DNA from: Morella rubra
Lineage: Eukaryota > Streptophyta > Magnoliopsida > Fagales > Myricaceae
DNA: 64,000 nucleotides
NCBI GenBank assembly: GCA_003952965.2
Contig: CM025849.1
Coordinates: 32,485,097 to 32,549,096 of the forward strand
Direction of reading: 5' to 3'
Shown here: positions 45,466-56,515 of the stretch, piece after piece
Position numbering within the stretch: position 1 is the first letter of the stretch
Layout of the letters: the number at the start of each line of letters is the position of its first letter
The notes under the pieces: model-generated
Seen by the model: the letters and a program-made list of their open reading frames with translations, nothing else
The model's database searches: none
Told to the model about the DNA's origin: nothing
Program-made: the position numbers and the translations under genes

Positions 45466-45796
45466 AAATAGGTATATGCACTATATATCCAGTGAATATT
45501 ATCAATAAAGAAAATTGAAATCTCAATTCCTATGATACAAGTTTTGATAACCTAATCATCAACTAATTCCAATTTCTTCACCCTTGTATTTACCACTTGT
45601 ACTATGCAGTGAATATAAAAAGAAAAAAAACCTTCAATTAAACAACAAAAAAAAGAACATCCTATTTATTTTAGAAGTGTATGTTTGTACATTTACATAT
45701 ACAACGAAAGTAGGTGAGAGAGAAAAGGCATGAGGAATTTTTATTTACGTACCGACAACATTACCAAGCTCATCAATTCTATTGATAGTTGACATC

Positions 45797-46237
45797 TCAA
45801 ACCTTCTTCATGATGTACGTTTCAAAACATTCCACTAAACAAATTCCACCATCAAAGATGGGAATTCTTGATCTTGGGAAGCAATCTTTTATGCACTTTC
45901 TAGCACTCCTATAAATTGCAGGGTCGATCATTCTAATATGGTGTGGTAGCCCATAAACAATGAAGGAAATGGCTAAAAGCACATTTCTTAAAGCCCAAAC
46001 CTAATAATTCCTTCCCATATATCTCTCTACATTTTTCATGATGCTTGCTAGGCAATCATACAAAGAGGCATGTTCCTCAGCTTGATGTGGAGAGTGAGTA
46101 TTAAGAGTCGATGGTATGGGATCATATAAATTGTACTTATTAACTTGCACTTCAGAGACTACGAGGATAATCAACACAATTACCACGGTAGTAAGTTTTC
46201 TCATACCATTCCTCGCCATGATCATTTTTTCTCTCAC
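45797..46237 (-). pseudogene. Secreted eight-cysteine peptide, gene 3 (broken)
   Basis: The N-terminal part (46001-46237) has a start like gene 4 (MARNGMRKLTTVVIVLIILV), a linker with NLYDPIPSTLNTHSPHQ and the SLYDCLAS word. The C-terminal part (45797-45982) has GLPHHIRMIDPAIYRSARKC, the KCIKDC pair and GICLVEC. The two parts are not in one frame, and about two or three breaks are likely. It is the closest relative of gene 4 and lies at the matching place of the duplicated unit. Two in-frame Met codons precede the conserved MAR start. Confidence 0.72.
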
Positions 46238-47144
46238 TACTTTCTAAGACTTTCATACATATATATCATGAGGAACAAATTTTTTAAAATTAAATTGATA
46301 GCTTCACATTGGAACAAACACGTCCTAGTTTGTTATAAGCAGCAGCCGCAGGATTTATTCTTCAAAAATAAACTTCTTATAAAATATTGGAAATGTTCTT
46401 ATTTAAGAGGAAATTAATATTCAATAATTTTGACTTTTAATATTTCATGGGCATAAATATATTGTTCATTTATAAATCTTGGGAGCACTTGCGCTTCGCA
46501 TCTTTAACCATCAACTTTGATGTTAAATATATATATTGTTCATTTATAGAATGATTTGTGTACTCCCTTTAGAATTAGAATAACTTAGTAAACACTTATG
46601 CAGCTTTGAACAGCCAAAAGGCCAATCAATCATAGCTCCCAAAGGTTCACCCTCCATTTGTGAGAAAATCTAAAACAAATAATCAACCAAGTTTAAAAAT
46701 AAAAAATAAATATACTTTACACCCTCCAATTATGGAATCTTAACACCTGCGCCTCAATTTATAATTATTTTTTTTGCATAAAATGACAATTTTATCTTTC
46801 ACCGTCAAAAAATCAATTTCTATCAAAATTGACGGAAATTTTTAACAGATGATGTAAAGTGTCAGAAATCAATAGTTGGTAGGTGCAATATGACAAAAAT
46901 AATACTTAGGGTATAAAGTGTTATTTTCATAAATTTGAGAGCACAAAGTGGTTTATCTTTTAAAAATATGTTCCACAACAAGCACACTTAATTTACTTCT
47001 GACAATATACAATTAATCTAGTTATTATAAATTTTGGATGAACATGTGTAGAGGGGTGGGACTATAATGGGCTATAATTCTTTCTCCAAATTATATGGTG
47101 TATTTCAAAAAGTTAAAGATACAATATATAAGTCCTACACTATT

Positions 47145-47310
47145 TAACTCCAATGTATTGGACTAATGGTTAAGGTTTGGGCCTTGATGCTATGCTTCCT
47201 CAGAAGTCTCAAGTTCAAAATTTAATAGGTACTACCAACCCTTTGAGGCCACCCCAGAGCCTTTGGGCTAGTAATTGTCCGATATATTGAGGTAGGAGCT
47301 GCTGGCATAT
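47145..47310 (+). mobile_element. tRNA-derived SINE, copy 1
   Basis: TATTGGACTAATGGTTAAGGTTTGGGCCTT is an A-box-like start, and TCTCAAGTTCAAAATTTA is a degraded B box about 40 bp later; the body GAGGCCACCCCAGAGCCTTTGGGCTAGTAATTGTC matches 56625-56650. It lies at a different site from copy 2 with respect to the segmental duplication, so the two are independent insertions. Confidence 0.55.
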
Positions 47311-47369
47311 GTTTAAGTGAAAAGGTGTTTTGATAATTTTTTAAAAAAAATGGTTCGTAGGCCTAGCGA

Positions 47370-47860
47370 AATATGAAAAGAAACCTATTCCTCTATATCT
47401 TAGTAAGCGAGGAAAAAGAAACATAACTTAAAACATATTTATACAGTGGTTCAATCAGGTGCCAATTGTCATACCAAAGTGACGTCTTGATATGTAATCC
47501 CCAGTTACCAATTTGATCCTTTCCTAAGCTAGTTCTCTTAATTAGGTATATAATATTCCTCCAGCTCTAAGTTGCATCTACTGCCAATTTGAGGTTCTAG
47601 AAAATATTTCCTCTCAGCAAATGTTTGCGGACCCAACGGGACCAAATGGAGTCATCTGAACCAGTAAGTAGGTGCCAAATGTGCTTCAAGTTATATGCTG
47701 CAGGTTTAAGTTATATGCCAAATGTGTTTCAAGTTTGAGTCGTCACCAGAATTAATTGAACTAGTTGTAGCCTACTCGCATAGGAGAGGAACTTAATTAT
47801 TGGTCCAAATTTAAAATGTATATATGGCCTTGGATCAACATGTATATACAATGAATCTAA
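47370..47860. other. Intergenic junction between the two copies of unit II
   Basis: Positions 47380-47500 resemble 5690-5790. The word AGTTATATGC occurs twice (47687, 47706). No gene seen. Confidence 0.4.
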
Positions 47861-49214
47861 TTATTAATGATGAACATGTATATAGGCGGGTGGGATGAAG
47901 CTAGTCTACACTTCTTTGTCCAAATTGTGTGGTGCAATTCGAAAAGATAAAGATACATACTTAACATATAGGTCCTATACTATTTAATGTTATCTCAAAA
48001 AATTCTTAATAAACTTGAGGCCTAGGACAAAATTTTAAGGTAGGGCCTTTTATTTTTTTAATTTAATAAAAAAATTAATTCATAAACGAGAGAGTTAGAC
48101 TTAAAAGTTACTTTATAAGTAGTATAAACCAAATAATTTATTTCATAAAATGGAGTAAAGCAAAAAGTTTTAAGCATCTTGCTATATATATATATATATA
48201 TACACACATACACTAGTAGAAAATTTGGTTTTATGGACGAACGATTTTAGGGACGGACCATAATCCGTCCCTAAAGGTGCCTTTTTGGGACGGGCAACGG
48301 CATCCGTCCCCAAATCCATCGACATGGGACCTTTTAGGGACGGATTCAACATGTTCGTCCCTAAATGTCCACCTTTTAGGGACGAACAGGACTATCCCGT
48401 CCCTAACATTTTCCCACTACATGGCGGGAAGATTTTAGGGACGGAAAATTGTCCGTCCCTAAAAACGTTAACAGTTCGAACCTATAGTCATTTGGTTCCA
48501 ACCTAATAAGTACGTTCGAACCTAACAGTAACCGGTTCGCACCTGGAACAAGTAACACGTTCGCACTTAATCCTAATAGGTTCGCACTGGTTAATTGAAA
48601 GTGCACAACACCTTGTCTTCCTGTGACGTAGAGGTTCGAACTATAATTAATACGTTAGAACCGGTTTCATTTTAGAGGTGACATAATGACGAATCGACAC
48701 GTGGTCCGAAACAGTTCTAACCCGTATAAACACCGTTCGAACGGGTTAGAACCATAGTTTTTTAGGTTAGAACCACATTGTTTCCAGTTAAAACTTGTAT
48801 TATATAGGTTAGAACGGGTTGTGTGCATTCGGAATAGGTTAGAACGGGTTTGGAAACACATTAGAACGGATTTAATAGGTTCACCTCTTATTAATAGGTT
48901 AGAACTGGTGTCTTTTGTGTTATGATTTTGTCATTAAGGTTCGAACTTTTTTTTGGTTAGAATTGGTTGTGTTTATTCGTAATAGGTTAGAACTGGTTAC
49001 TTCAATGTTAGAACTAAAACCATACAGGTTAGAACCTTTTTGATAAGTGGTTAGAACATATTAAACAGTTTCGCACCTATATGTATAGGTTAGAACCTAT
49101 TTCTTTTTTTGGTTTTATTTTTTCATTTAGGTTCGAACCTTTTATTTACAAGTTAGAACTGGTTCCGACAGAATTTTTTTTTTTTTTTGCTTCAATTTCA
49201 GGTTTTAGACAAGA

Positions 49215-49960
49215 ATGGCTCGTGGAAAGCGTGCTAGACACAGCTTGGCTGACGCGGACCAGACTATGACAGTCGAGGAGCGCCGTCAGTTGATTTTGGG
49301 CCGCTTGGTCCAAATGGAGAGGGAGCTCGGCCGTTGGAGCTCTAGGGGCTCAACTTCGAGGGTAGGACCATACACGACGTGATCCACTCTTGGGCTGGGA
49401 TCCCATCACAGTTCAGTCTGGCACGATCTCATTGCCAGTAGTCCGGGCCTTTTATGTAGGGCTGATGGAGCAGCTCACGCACTGGGTGGTACGTGATAAT
49501 TAATTGTTATTTAATATTTTTATTTATTTATTGTTTGTAACACGTAAATTAATGATTACTGGTTTTCTTGCAGGACTCTTACGACGTGACGGTTCGGGAC
49601 ATCACAATCACTTTTTCTGCCCAGTGGATTGCTGAGTTCCTCGGGCTCCCTCGGCCCGAGGGACCGCAATTCTTGAGTTGGAAGACCTAGCCCCAGTTCC
49701 AGCCCTTCAACCTCTTCCAGCTCTGCACCGAGAAGGGGAGAATGTGCCAGGAGAGCCGCACATAGTGCACAAGACCCTGAACGACTTCTTCAGGATGTTG
49801 CACCTCATAATGGCCTACAACATCGACCCGAGGAAATGCACGACGGAGTCGACTTTTGAGCGGGTGAGGCTCATGGTACGACTGGTCCGTGGGGTTCCTA
49901 TGGACCTGCCCGGGTACATGTTTAAGTTGGCCCTGGATGCGATCTCCCGCATGTTTTTTT
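49215..49960 (+). pseudogene. Plant transposon protein domain (Transposase_32-like) in the CACTA element
   Basis: An ATG at 49215 opens a short frame, MARGKRARHSLADADQ..., after a TTTCAG acceptor. From about 49386 another frame gives LGWDPITVQSG and VVRAFYVGLMEQLTHWV before a GTACGT donor (49491). After TTGCAG, 49575 onward gives VRDITITFSAQWIAEFLGLP. From about 49678 a third frame gives HKTLNDFFRMLHLIMAYN and LVRGVPMDLPGYMF. This order (VREFY-like, FSxxxINEFLGLP-like, helical C-terminal half) fits the putative plant transposon protein domain. At least two frame changes make it a pseudogene. No catalytic role is established for this domain. Confidence 0.65.
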
Positions 49961-51562
49961 TTTTTATCTTGCTTTATTTGCTGGTTGCCTATGGGCTTTT
50001 TGTACATGTCCATTACATTTTTATGTATACCCGATATGGACTTTGTATGATATGCGACATGATGTATATATACCTCTTTTGTGACTATATGCATTTTTTA
50101 TACTCACTGCTATACATCTACGACAATTTCAAATAGCCCACGACACATCGTGATAAATTCATATTGTATGATTTGTTACATAATCATGATAAAATATTAT
50201 TTTCTAAAATAATTCGAATATTTATTTTCGAAAAAGATAAATAAAATAGCAAATAAATTTATACAAACTTATAGAAACTGAAAAACCCCCTTAGTAAACT
50301 TAATCCTATTATTCTTGCTTTTGTAAAAGAATTTAAAAGAACCAAAATAAATACACAGGAGAAAACCATGCTCAAAAATATTACCTAACCGGTTCGAACC
50401 GGTTGGACATTAAACGACGTCACATTTATCCGTTCGAACCTATAATTAAACAGTTGGAACTGGTATGAGCACGTTCTAACCTAATACTATGCGATTAGAA
50501 CTGGTTATATCCGTTCGAACCGTTATGAATAGGTTCTAACCTGAACTCACCGATTGTGTTTTTCAGGATCTTATAGGGTTCGAACCATATATAGTTCCGT
50601 TCGAACCTCATAAAAGGTTCTAACCTCTTATGAGACGTTCAAACATGTTACCACTCATGGTTAGAACTTAATAACCCAGTTCGAACGGGACAATTTCATA
50701 GTTCGAACCTATAAATTGGCGGGCGGAAAGAACGCGCCAAATTTTTTGGCGAAAATTTGGGACCTAGTAACCAGTTCGAACCTGATACCGAAAGGTGCGA
50801 ACCACTTTGATCAGGGTCACAGCGACGTCGTCCCGTTAATGGAAGCAGTTCGAACCAGAGGTGTATAGGTTCGAACCTGTTTGCCAGACCTGCAAAAAAA
50901 GCAGACAACCCCCGAGTGTTCACTTTGTGTGAACCACTCGGGGCTGCCTTGTTTTCTCTAAGGAGCGGCGTGATTTGGTGAGTTTATCTCTAAGTTGATC
51001 ATTGATATTTGTGAACATTTGGTTTTGGGGTGTGATTTCTAACATTGAAGTTGGTGTTTTTTTTGTTGGTGGTGGGTGAAAGGGAAAGAGGAGAAGTAAA
51101 GAGGAAAAGAGGAGAAGTAGAGAGGGACGAAATCCGTCGATTTGTGGCCTTGGACGCTTGGAAATCAATTGGTATGTATCACTTTCATATTGTGTTGCTA
51201 TTTTCATGCTTCGTTGGTGATTGTGTGTGTTTTTGTTGGATTTCAATGGCATGAACGGCGAGATTCTAGGCTCTCTGTGTGAACCGATTCTAACCTCTAA
51301 ACATGAGGTTTGAACCTTGTAGCAGTTCGAACCTAATTTTTAGAGGGTAGAACCGGTTCACTTAACAGGTTGGAACGGGTTATATTTCTAGTTAGAACCG
51401 GTTAGTACGCAGTTAGATCCTTAAAAAAGGTTCTGACCGGAATATCAGGTTAGAACCTGTTGTGTCAAGTTCGAACGTCGTTCTAACAGGTTCGAACCTT
51501 TTAAACCTTTTATTGCATTGGTTTGAATGACTAATCTCTTTTGTTGTTGCAATTGTATGTAG

Positions 51563-52521
51563 GGAAAGAGTGAGATAAACCGAAGAAATAAATCAAAACT
51601 CACAGTATATCACACTACAGGGACTAAGTCATTTGCGCGCAAGCGCCATGAATTGGTAATTGATTGTCATTCTAGTTTTATTGTCAATCACAATTGGCAA
51701 CTAACAAGCATGCTTTCTTGTTTTCAAACAGCTAGGCGCAGTCCAGATTGATGAAGTGGGTCCTGCTGACTTATATGCTGCGTCACACAAGCGCAAGAAT
51801 GGAGAATGGATATGTGACGCTGCTAGGATGAATTTTGTAAGTAAATTAGATGTTAGTTGAAATGTGCTGCTATATTGTTATTTGATTTGGTAGATGAGGT
51901 GTTGGTTCAGTTTGGTTGGTGAATTGAAGTTTAAATTTTGGAGGTGTTGTTGGTTGCATTGTAGTTACAATTTTGGAAGTGTTTGCAGGTTCTTGGTTCC
52001 ATTGTAGTTTGCTGGCCAGAGTTGGTTTGATTTAATAAGTTGTATTGATATAAATCATGTATATATAGTTTGTAAAAAATGGGCTGGATAGATTTTATGC
52101 CGTTATGCTGCTGAATTTTTTTCTCCACTTATTCCATTTCTTTGTGTTTCACATTGTAGGAAAAGATGATGGAAGTGGAGGCCCAAGCAACCATGGAAGG
52201 GAGGACTCTTACTGATGTGGAGGTTTTCACCCAAGTCCTCGGGGAGAAATGAGGGTACGTTAGAGGTTTGGGTGATTCAGTGCGGCCGGTTAGTACCTCT
52301 TGCTCATCGTCATCGGCGGATATGGCGCGGAGATTGACAGAGACCCAGTTGGAGTTGAGTTGGAGCAGATTAGAGCGGACCGTGAGAAAGAGAGCCAAGA
52401 GCAGATGCACGAGATCCACAGTTTGCAACAAAAGATGGAGGAGATGCAGGAGCGGATGGCACGATATGACCGATTTATGTCACGGTTTGCGTCGGGTGCT
52501 TTTGATGACGTCGGCGTGTAG
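51563..52521 (+). pseudogene. Transposase_24 (Ptta/En/Spm) gene of the CACTA element, near-complete but broken
   Basis: Exon a (51563-51656) encodes KLTVYHTTGTKSFARKRHEL, exon b (51731-51838) encodes GPADLYAASHKRKNGEW, and exon c (52160-52521) encodes TLTDVEVFTQVLGEK then GYVRGLGDS. All have GT-AG borders (GTAATT, AACAG, GTAAGT, TGTAG). This is the conserved plant Ptta/En/Spm transposase family signature (Transposase_24), the TNPA-like DNA-binding partner. A TGA at 52250-52252 falls between GEK and GYVRG, and the C-terminal coiled coil (QMHEIHSLQQKMEEMQERMA, 52300-52521) is in a different frame from GYVRGLGD, so at least two changes disable it. An ATG-bearing first exon was not placed with certainty; 51060-51170 is a candidate. 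Confidence 0.8.
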
Positions 52522-53964
52522 TTTTCTTACGTTATCCATATTATTATTTGTTGGTTATAATTATATAGAACAACATTTCCAGTCCATACTTCACTTCGTA
52601 CATTTTCTTTTCGATCGTTGTATATATACATTTTGGTACATTTGAGACTTTAATTTATAAATTTTTTTCGCATGAGATGATATTTATTTGGGATGAATTT
52701 GCATTTAATTGGTGAAAATTAGTAGAATTTTCAAATTTGTTGTAAATCAGGTCACACAGGTTAGAACCTATAATATTCTGGTTCTAACCTGAAAACTGGT
52801 TAGAACCATAATATAATAGGTTCGAACTAGTTCACGGAAAAGGTTCGAACCAGAGAAGATAGGTTAGAACCTAAAAGCATTCCAAACTCTAAATAATAGG
52901 TTCGCACCAGTTCAGAGCCGACGAGGTTAGAACCTGACAATCAAGGTTCTAACCTAAACTATTAGGTGCGAACCATAAAAGAACAGGTTCACACTTCTTC
53001 GTGGTGAACCGGTGCTAACCTATACATTGAGGTTCGAACTCCGTTCCGTTCTAACCACTTCATTTACGAGAGAACCATCTGTCGACTACTACGTTCTAAC
53101 GTGTTTATTTAGGTTCGAACTTATTAAAACCAACTGGTTCTGATAGGTAAAAATAGGTTCGAACATGTTATCTGAACCGGTTCGCACTTTTTCCAGTACA
53201 GGTTCTGACTAGGTATATGATTAAGTTCGAACCTGTACTATAGGTTCGAACCTATTATGTGAACAGGTTCCAACCTCCTTTTCAGGGACGAACTTAATGG
53301 GATTCGACAAGCAGTTCGAACCGCAAAAGGATTAGGTTCGAACCAATACCTTTACGGACGAACCTAACTTGTCCGTCCCTAAAACCTATAGATACACCAC
53401 CTATAGGGACAGACGTCAGGGACGGAAACGTCCGTCCCTAAAAGTGTTTAAGGATGAATTATGGGTTTTTAGGGACGGACAGCATTCGTCCCTAAAGCCC
53501 AAATTTCTACTAGTGATATATATATATTATTGTAGTTGTTGTCACAATGTTAGCTGAATGCTTATGTCTAGAAGAGAATTTAATTCTCTAAATTTATTTC
53601 ACAAAACAATATGCTTAATTATCTATGACGCTTTTTTTTTTTCTTAAACATCACCCTTAATGGTGGCCTAGCTTGTGGGTAGGGGTTTTAGACAATTGCT
53701 TAGATTGCCTATCCCTTGAACTTGCCCTGATCATCCGATTAAAGTTTGAGAACATAACTTCTATCGTATTTGTGGCAAATTATAATTGTGGATAATCTTA
53801 TTCCAAGTGACACAACACTTCTACCGTGAACTCTAGCTGACCAAGACTTGCCCCTCACTTGGATTCTCGCTGGAGCTGCTTCATATCATGTTTTCCATTT
53901 TTATTTTCTACTTCTATAAATATATGTCCATTTGGCAGCAATTTGATCCGTTTGTTTTCTTTTA

Positions 53965-54542
53965 GGCTAAATTACTCCGTACGTCCCTAGGGTTTGACCT
54001 TTTCCCAGTTTGGTCCTCAGGGTTCGATTTTCCCTAAAAACATCCCTGGGGTGAAGACATATTACCAAATAGATCCTGCCATCAACTCATTGAACGGAAA
54101 TGCACACATGGCTAACGGCTTACACGTGAGAATTGACAGTTGGATTTTTTTAAAAATCTCGCCCAATCGCAATGTGACACGTGTCAGTAAAATAAATAAA
54201 AATAAAAAATACCCCCTCCGCCGTGACCCCTCCACCGGGAAAGGATCGGGATCCCCCGATCCAGGTTTTTTTTATTTTTTAGATTTATTTTTTATTTTTT
54301 AAAAATATTTTTTATTTTTATTTATTTTACTGACACATGTCACATTGCGAATGGGTGAGATTTTTTTTAAAATCCAACTATCAATTCCCACGTGTAAGCC
54401 GTTAGCCACGTGTGCATTTCGTCCAATGAGTTGATGGCAGGATCTATTTGGTAATGGGTTCCCAGGATGTTTTTAGGAAAATCGAACCCTGAGGACCAAA
54501 CTGGAAAAGGTCAAACCCCAGGACATACGGAGTAATTTAGCC
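53965..54542. mobile_element. Palindromic Mutator-type MITE, 578 bp
   Basis: Nearly the whole element is an inverted repeat: the left reads GGCTAAATTACTCCGTACGTCC, the right in reverse GGCTAAATTACTCCGTATGTCC, and similarity continues for about 250 bp towards a centre rich in TTTTTATTTTTTA. The 9-bp duplication TTTCTTTTA lies on both sides (53956-53964 and 54543-54551). The paralogous unit shows the empty site near 44556 (GTGTTCTTTTATTGTTC). No coding capacity. A transcript through it would form a long hairpin. Confidence 0.88.
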
Positions 54543-54802
54543 TTTCTTTTATTCTTCTTTAATTCTGATGGTAGGAAAAAAAATTTAAAATCGAAATTCA
54601 CATAAAATATTGGAAGTAAATTTAGTTCTATACACATACGTATACGTAACATGCTGCCAATTACGTACGTACATACCCAGGCCATATATATATTTGCTAT
54701 GTCATATATACAAGTCGTACATATATAGTATATATAACATAAAAATATACCACCAGAGTAACTTATGAATCATGTCTGGGGGTCCATCATGCCAAATAAC
54801 AA

Positions 54803-54840
<38 letters not shown>

Positions 54841-55658
54841 TCCAAATTACATTATTGAATTATTGAAAGAAGCAACAAAGTAGTTGTTATATCCACGCAA
54901 AGTACTCCAAGATGTAGCCCACCATCCTAACATTATCATCTGATTCACACTGAACCACCAAGACCAACGCAAGAAGTGAGACAAGCTGCTTAGCGTAAAA
55001 TTAATTTACACAATGAGGAGCATGGAAAAGAATTAATGTTGGGGCCAGATCAATATAATGGATGGACATTCCACTGTGATTTAGAAAGAGGGGAAAATAC
55101 GTTTTTTTGCTCATAAATTACTACTTATTTTGCACTTTGCACCCTAAACTATCACATTCAAGATATTACACTCACAATCTATCCATTCTTAAAATATTGC
55201 ACTCTTAGTCTATTTTTTCAATCAAATTGAACGAAGATTGACTTTTAATACGAAATATCAATTACGCCCTCGAAAAATTCAAATAGCAAGTTACATTTAG
55301 GTGCATAATCATAGTTTCGTTTAAAAAATAGATGGAATATGTAATGTATTAAGGACTGGTAGTTTGTAGGTGCAATGTCTCAAACTTAGTAGTTTAAGGT
55401 GCAAAGTGCAAAACTATATACAGCTCTTGATATCCTAATCATCAACTAATTCCAATTTCTTCACCCTTGTATTTACCACTTGTACTATGCAGTGAATATA
55501 AAAAAAAATTAAATTAAATTAAAATTAAAATTAAAAAAATTCTATTTATTGCAGAAGTGTATATGTTGTATATTTACATATACAACGAATGTAGGAGTGA
55601 TCAGAGAGAGAAGGCGTGAGGAATTTGTATTTATGTACCAACAACATCGCTAAGCTCA

Positions 55659-56108
55659 TCAATTCCCCTGATAGACGAAGACATCTCGATCCTTCTTGAT
55701 GTTCTTCTCAAAACATTCTAGTAAACAAATCCCACCATCCATGGTGGGAATTTCTGATCTTGGGAAGCAATCTTTTATGCACTTTCTAGCACTCCTATAA
55801 ATTGCAGGGTTGATCATTCTAATATGGTGTGGTAGCCCATGAATGCAATGAAGGAAATGGCTAAAAGCACATTTCTTAAAGCCCAAACCTAATAATTCCT
55901 TCCCATATATCTCTATACATTTTTCACGGATGCTTGCTAGGCAATCATACAACGAGGCATGTTCATGTGAAGAGTGAGTATTAAGAGTCGATGGTATGGG
56001 ATCATATAAATTGTACTTTTTATTAGCTTGCACTTCGAAGACTACGAGGATAATCAACACAATTACCACGGTAGTAAGTTTTCTCATAGCATTCCTGGCC
56101 ATGATCAT
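55659..56108 (-). CDS. Secreted eight-cysteine peptide, gene 4 (looks whole)
   Basis: Frame of 149 residues. The likely start is the third codon (MARNAMRK, 56102), because the split paralogue and gene 3 share MAR. A signal peptide follows (TTVVIVLIILVVFEVQA). The linker NKKYNLYDPIPSTLNTHSS differs from genes 1-2. The domain has eight cysteines spaced C-x7-C-x15-C-x7-C-x21-C-x3-C-x13-C-x3-C, with conserved words SLYDCLASIREKC, CAFSHF and GLPHHIR. A short tail (DVFVYQGN) extends beyond gene 1. Family function is unknown; a small secreted, disulfide-rich protein is likely, and a thionin- or hairpinin-like role is an inference. A long (TG)(TA)(GA) microsatellite lies about 35 bp upstream of the start and could affect transcription or the 5' UTR. 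Confidence 0.75.
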   Translation of the reverse strand: MIMARNAMRKLTTVVIVLIILVVFEVQANKKYNLYDPIPSTLNTHSSHEHASLYDCLASIREKCIEIYGKELLGLGFKKCAFSHFLHCIHGLPHHIRMINPAIYRSARKCIKDCFPRSEIPTMDGGICLLECFEKNIKKDRDVFVYQGN

Positions 56109-56142
56109 TTTTTTCTTTCATGAATTTCTAAGACTTATATAT

Positions 56143-56143
56143 A

Positions 56144-56226
<83 letters not shown>
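56143..56226. repeat. Compound microsatellite (TG)n(TA)n(GA)n
   Basis: TGTGTG, then TATATA, then GAGAGA runs total about 84 bp directly upstream of peptide gene 4. On the gene strand this is (TC)n(TA)n(CA)n. Gene 3 has only a trace of it (CATATATATCATG near 46255), so it grew after the duplication. Confidence 0.95.
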
Positions 56227-56228
<2 letters not shown>

Positions 56229-56515
56229 TAAATACATGAGGAACAATTTATTAGAATTTAATTGATAGCTTCACATTGGAACAAAGAAATCTTAATAGTT
56301 TGTTATAAGCAGCAGCCGTAGGATTTATTCTTCAAAAATAAACTTCTTATAAAATATTGGAAATGTTCTTATTTAAGAGGAATTGTTTAATAAGTATGAC
56401 TTTTGAAACTACGATAACATTTTATGGGCTTAAATATATTGGTCATTTATAAATCGTGGGAGCACTTGCTCTTCGCACCTTTAACCGTCAACTTTGAGAT
56501 ATTAATAATGACTAA

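Larger units (their letters stand above)
44095..47100 (-). repeat. Duplicated unit II, copy A, holding peptide gene 3
   Basis: It is paralogous to 47870-57350 once the insertions there are removed: GATGAACATGTATATAGG.GGGTGGGATGA, ACGAGAGAGTTAGACTTAAAAG, GGCCTAGCTTGTGGGTAG, TAGGTCCAAATTACATTA, the MITE, the peptide gene, then TAAACACTTATGCAGCTTTG.ACAGCCAAAAGG. Copy A serves as the empty-site reference for elements in copy B. Confidence 0.8.
48470..53350. repeat. Four arrays of GGTTCGAACC / GGTTAGAACC repeats inside the CACTA element
   Basis: Arrays lie at about 48470-49165, 50385-50885, 51275-51505 and 52755-53350. By eye I count about 28 exact GTTCGAAC cores plus a larger number of GTTAGAAC, GTTCGCAC and GTTCTAAC variants, in both orientations and spaced about 15-40 bp. 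The core is palindromic. Known role of such repeats in En/Spm: binding sites for the TNPA-type accessory protein. Here they are not confined to the ends but also lie between coding blocks. The word GTTCGAACC also fits the GWTCRANNC core of the Pol III B box. Confidence 0.9.
48211..53515 (+). mobile_element. CACTA (En/Spm) element, 5305 bp, with TNPA-type coding remnants
   Basis: Ends are CACTAGTAGAAAATTTGG and, in reverse complement, CACTAGTAGAAATTTGGG. The 3-bp duplication ATA flanks it (48208-48210 and 53516-53518). Outer subterminal repeats are TTTAGGGACGGA / TCCGTCCCTAAA (48250-48460, 53350-53500). Inside them lie long arrays of GGTTCGAACC and GGTTAGAACC variants. Coding remnants: a plant transposon protein domain (about 49215-49960) and a Transposase_24 gene (51563-52521). 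No TNP2-type (Transposase_21) catalytic protein is present, so the element is non-autonomous. It sits in (TA)n-rich DNA of unit II copy B and is absent from copy A. Confidence 0.92.

Noticed and set aside
49687-50094. Minus-strand frame of 135 codons in the CACTA element
   Set aside because: It mirrors the plus-strand transposon protein coding region and has no recognisable domain.
48470-53350. tRNA gene cluster suggested by many GGTTCGAACC words
   Set aside because: No A boxes at the right distance and no cloverleaf; the words are repeats of a CACTA element.
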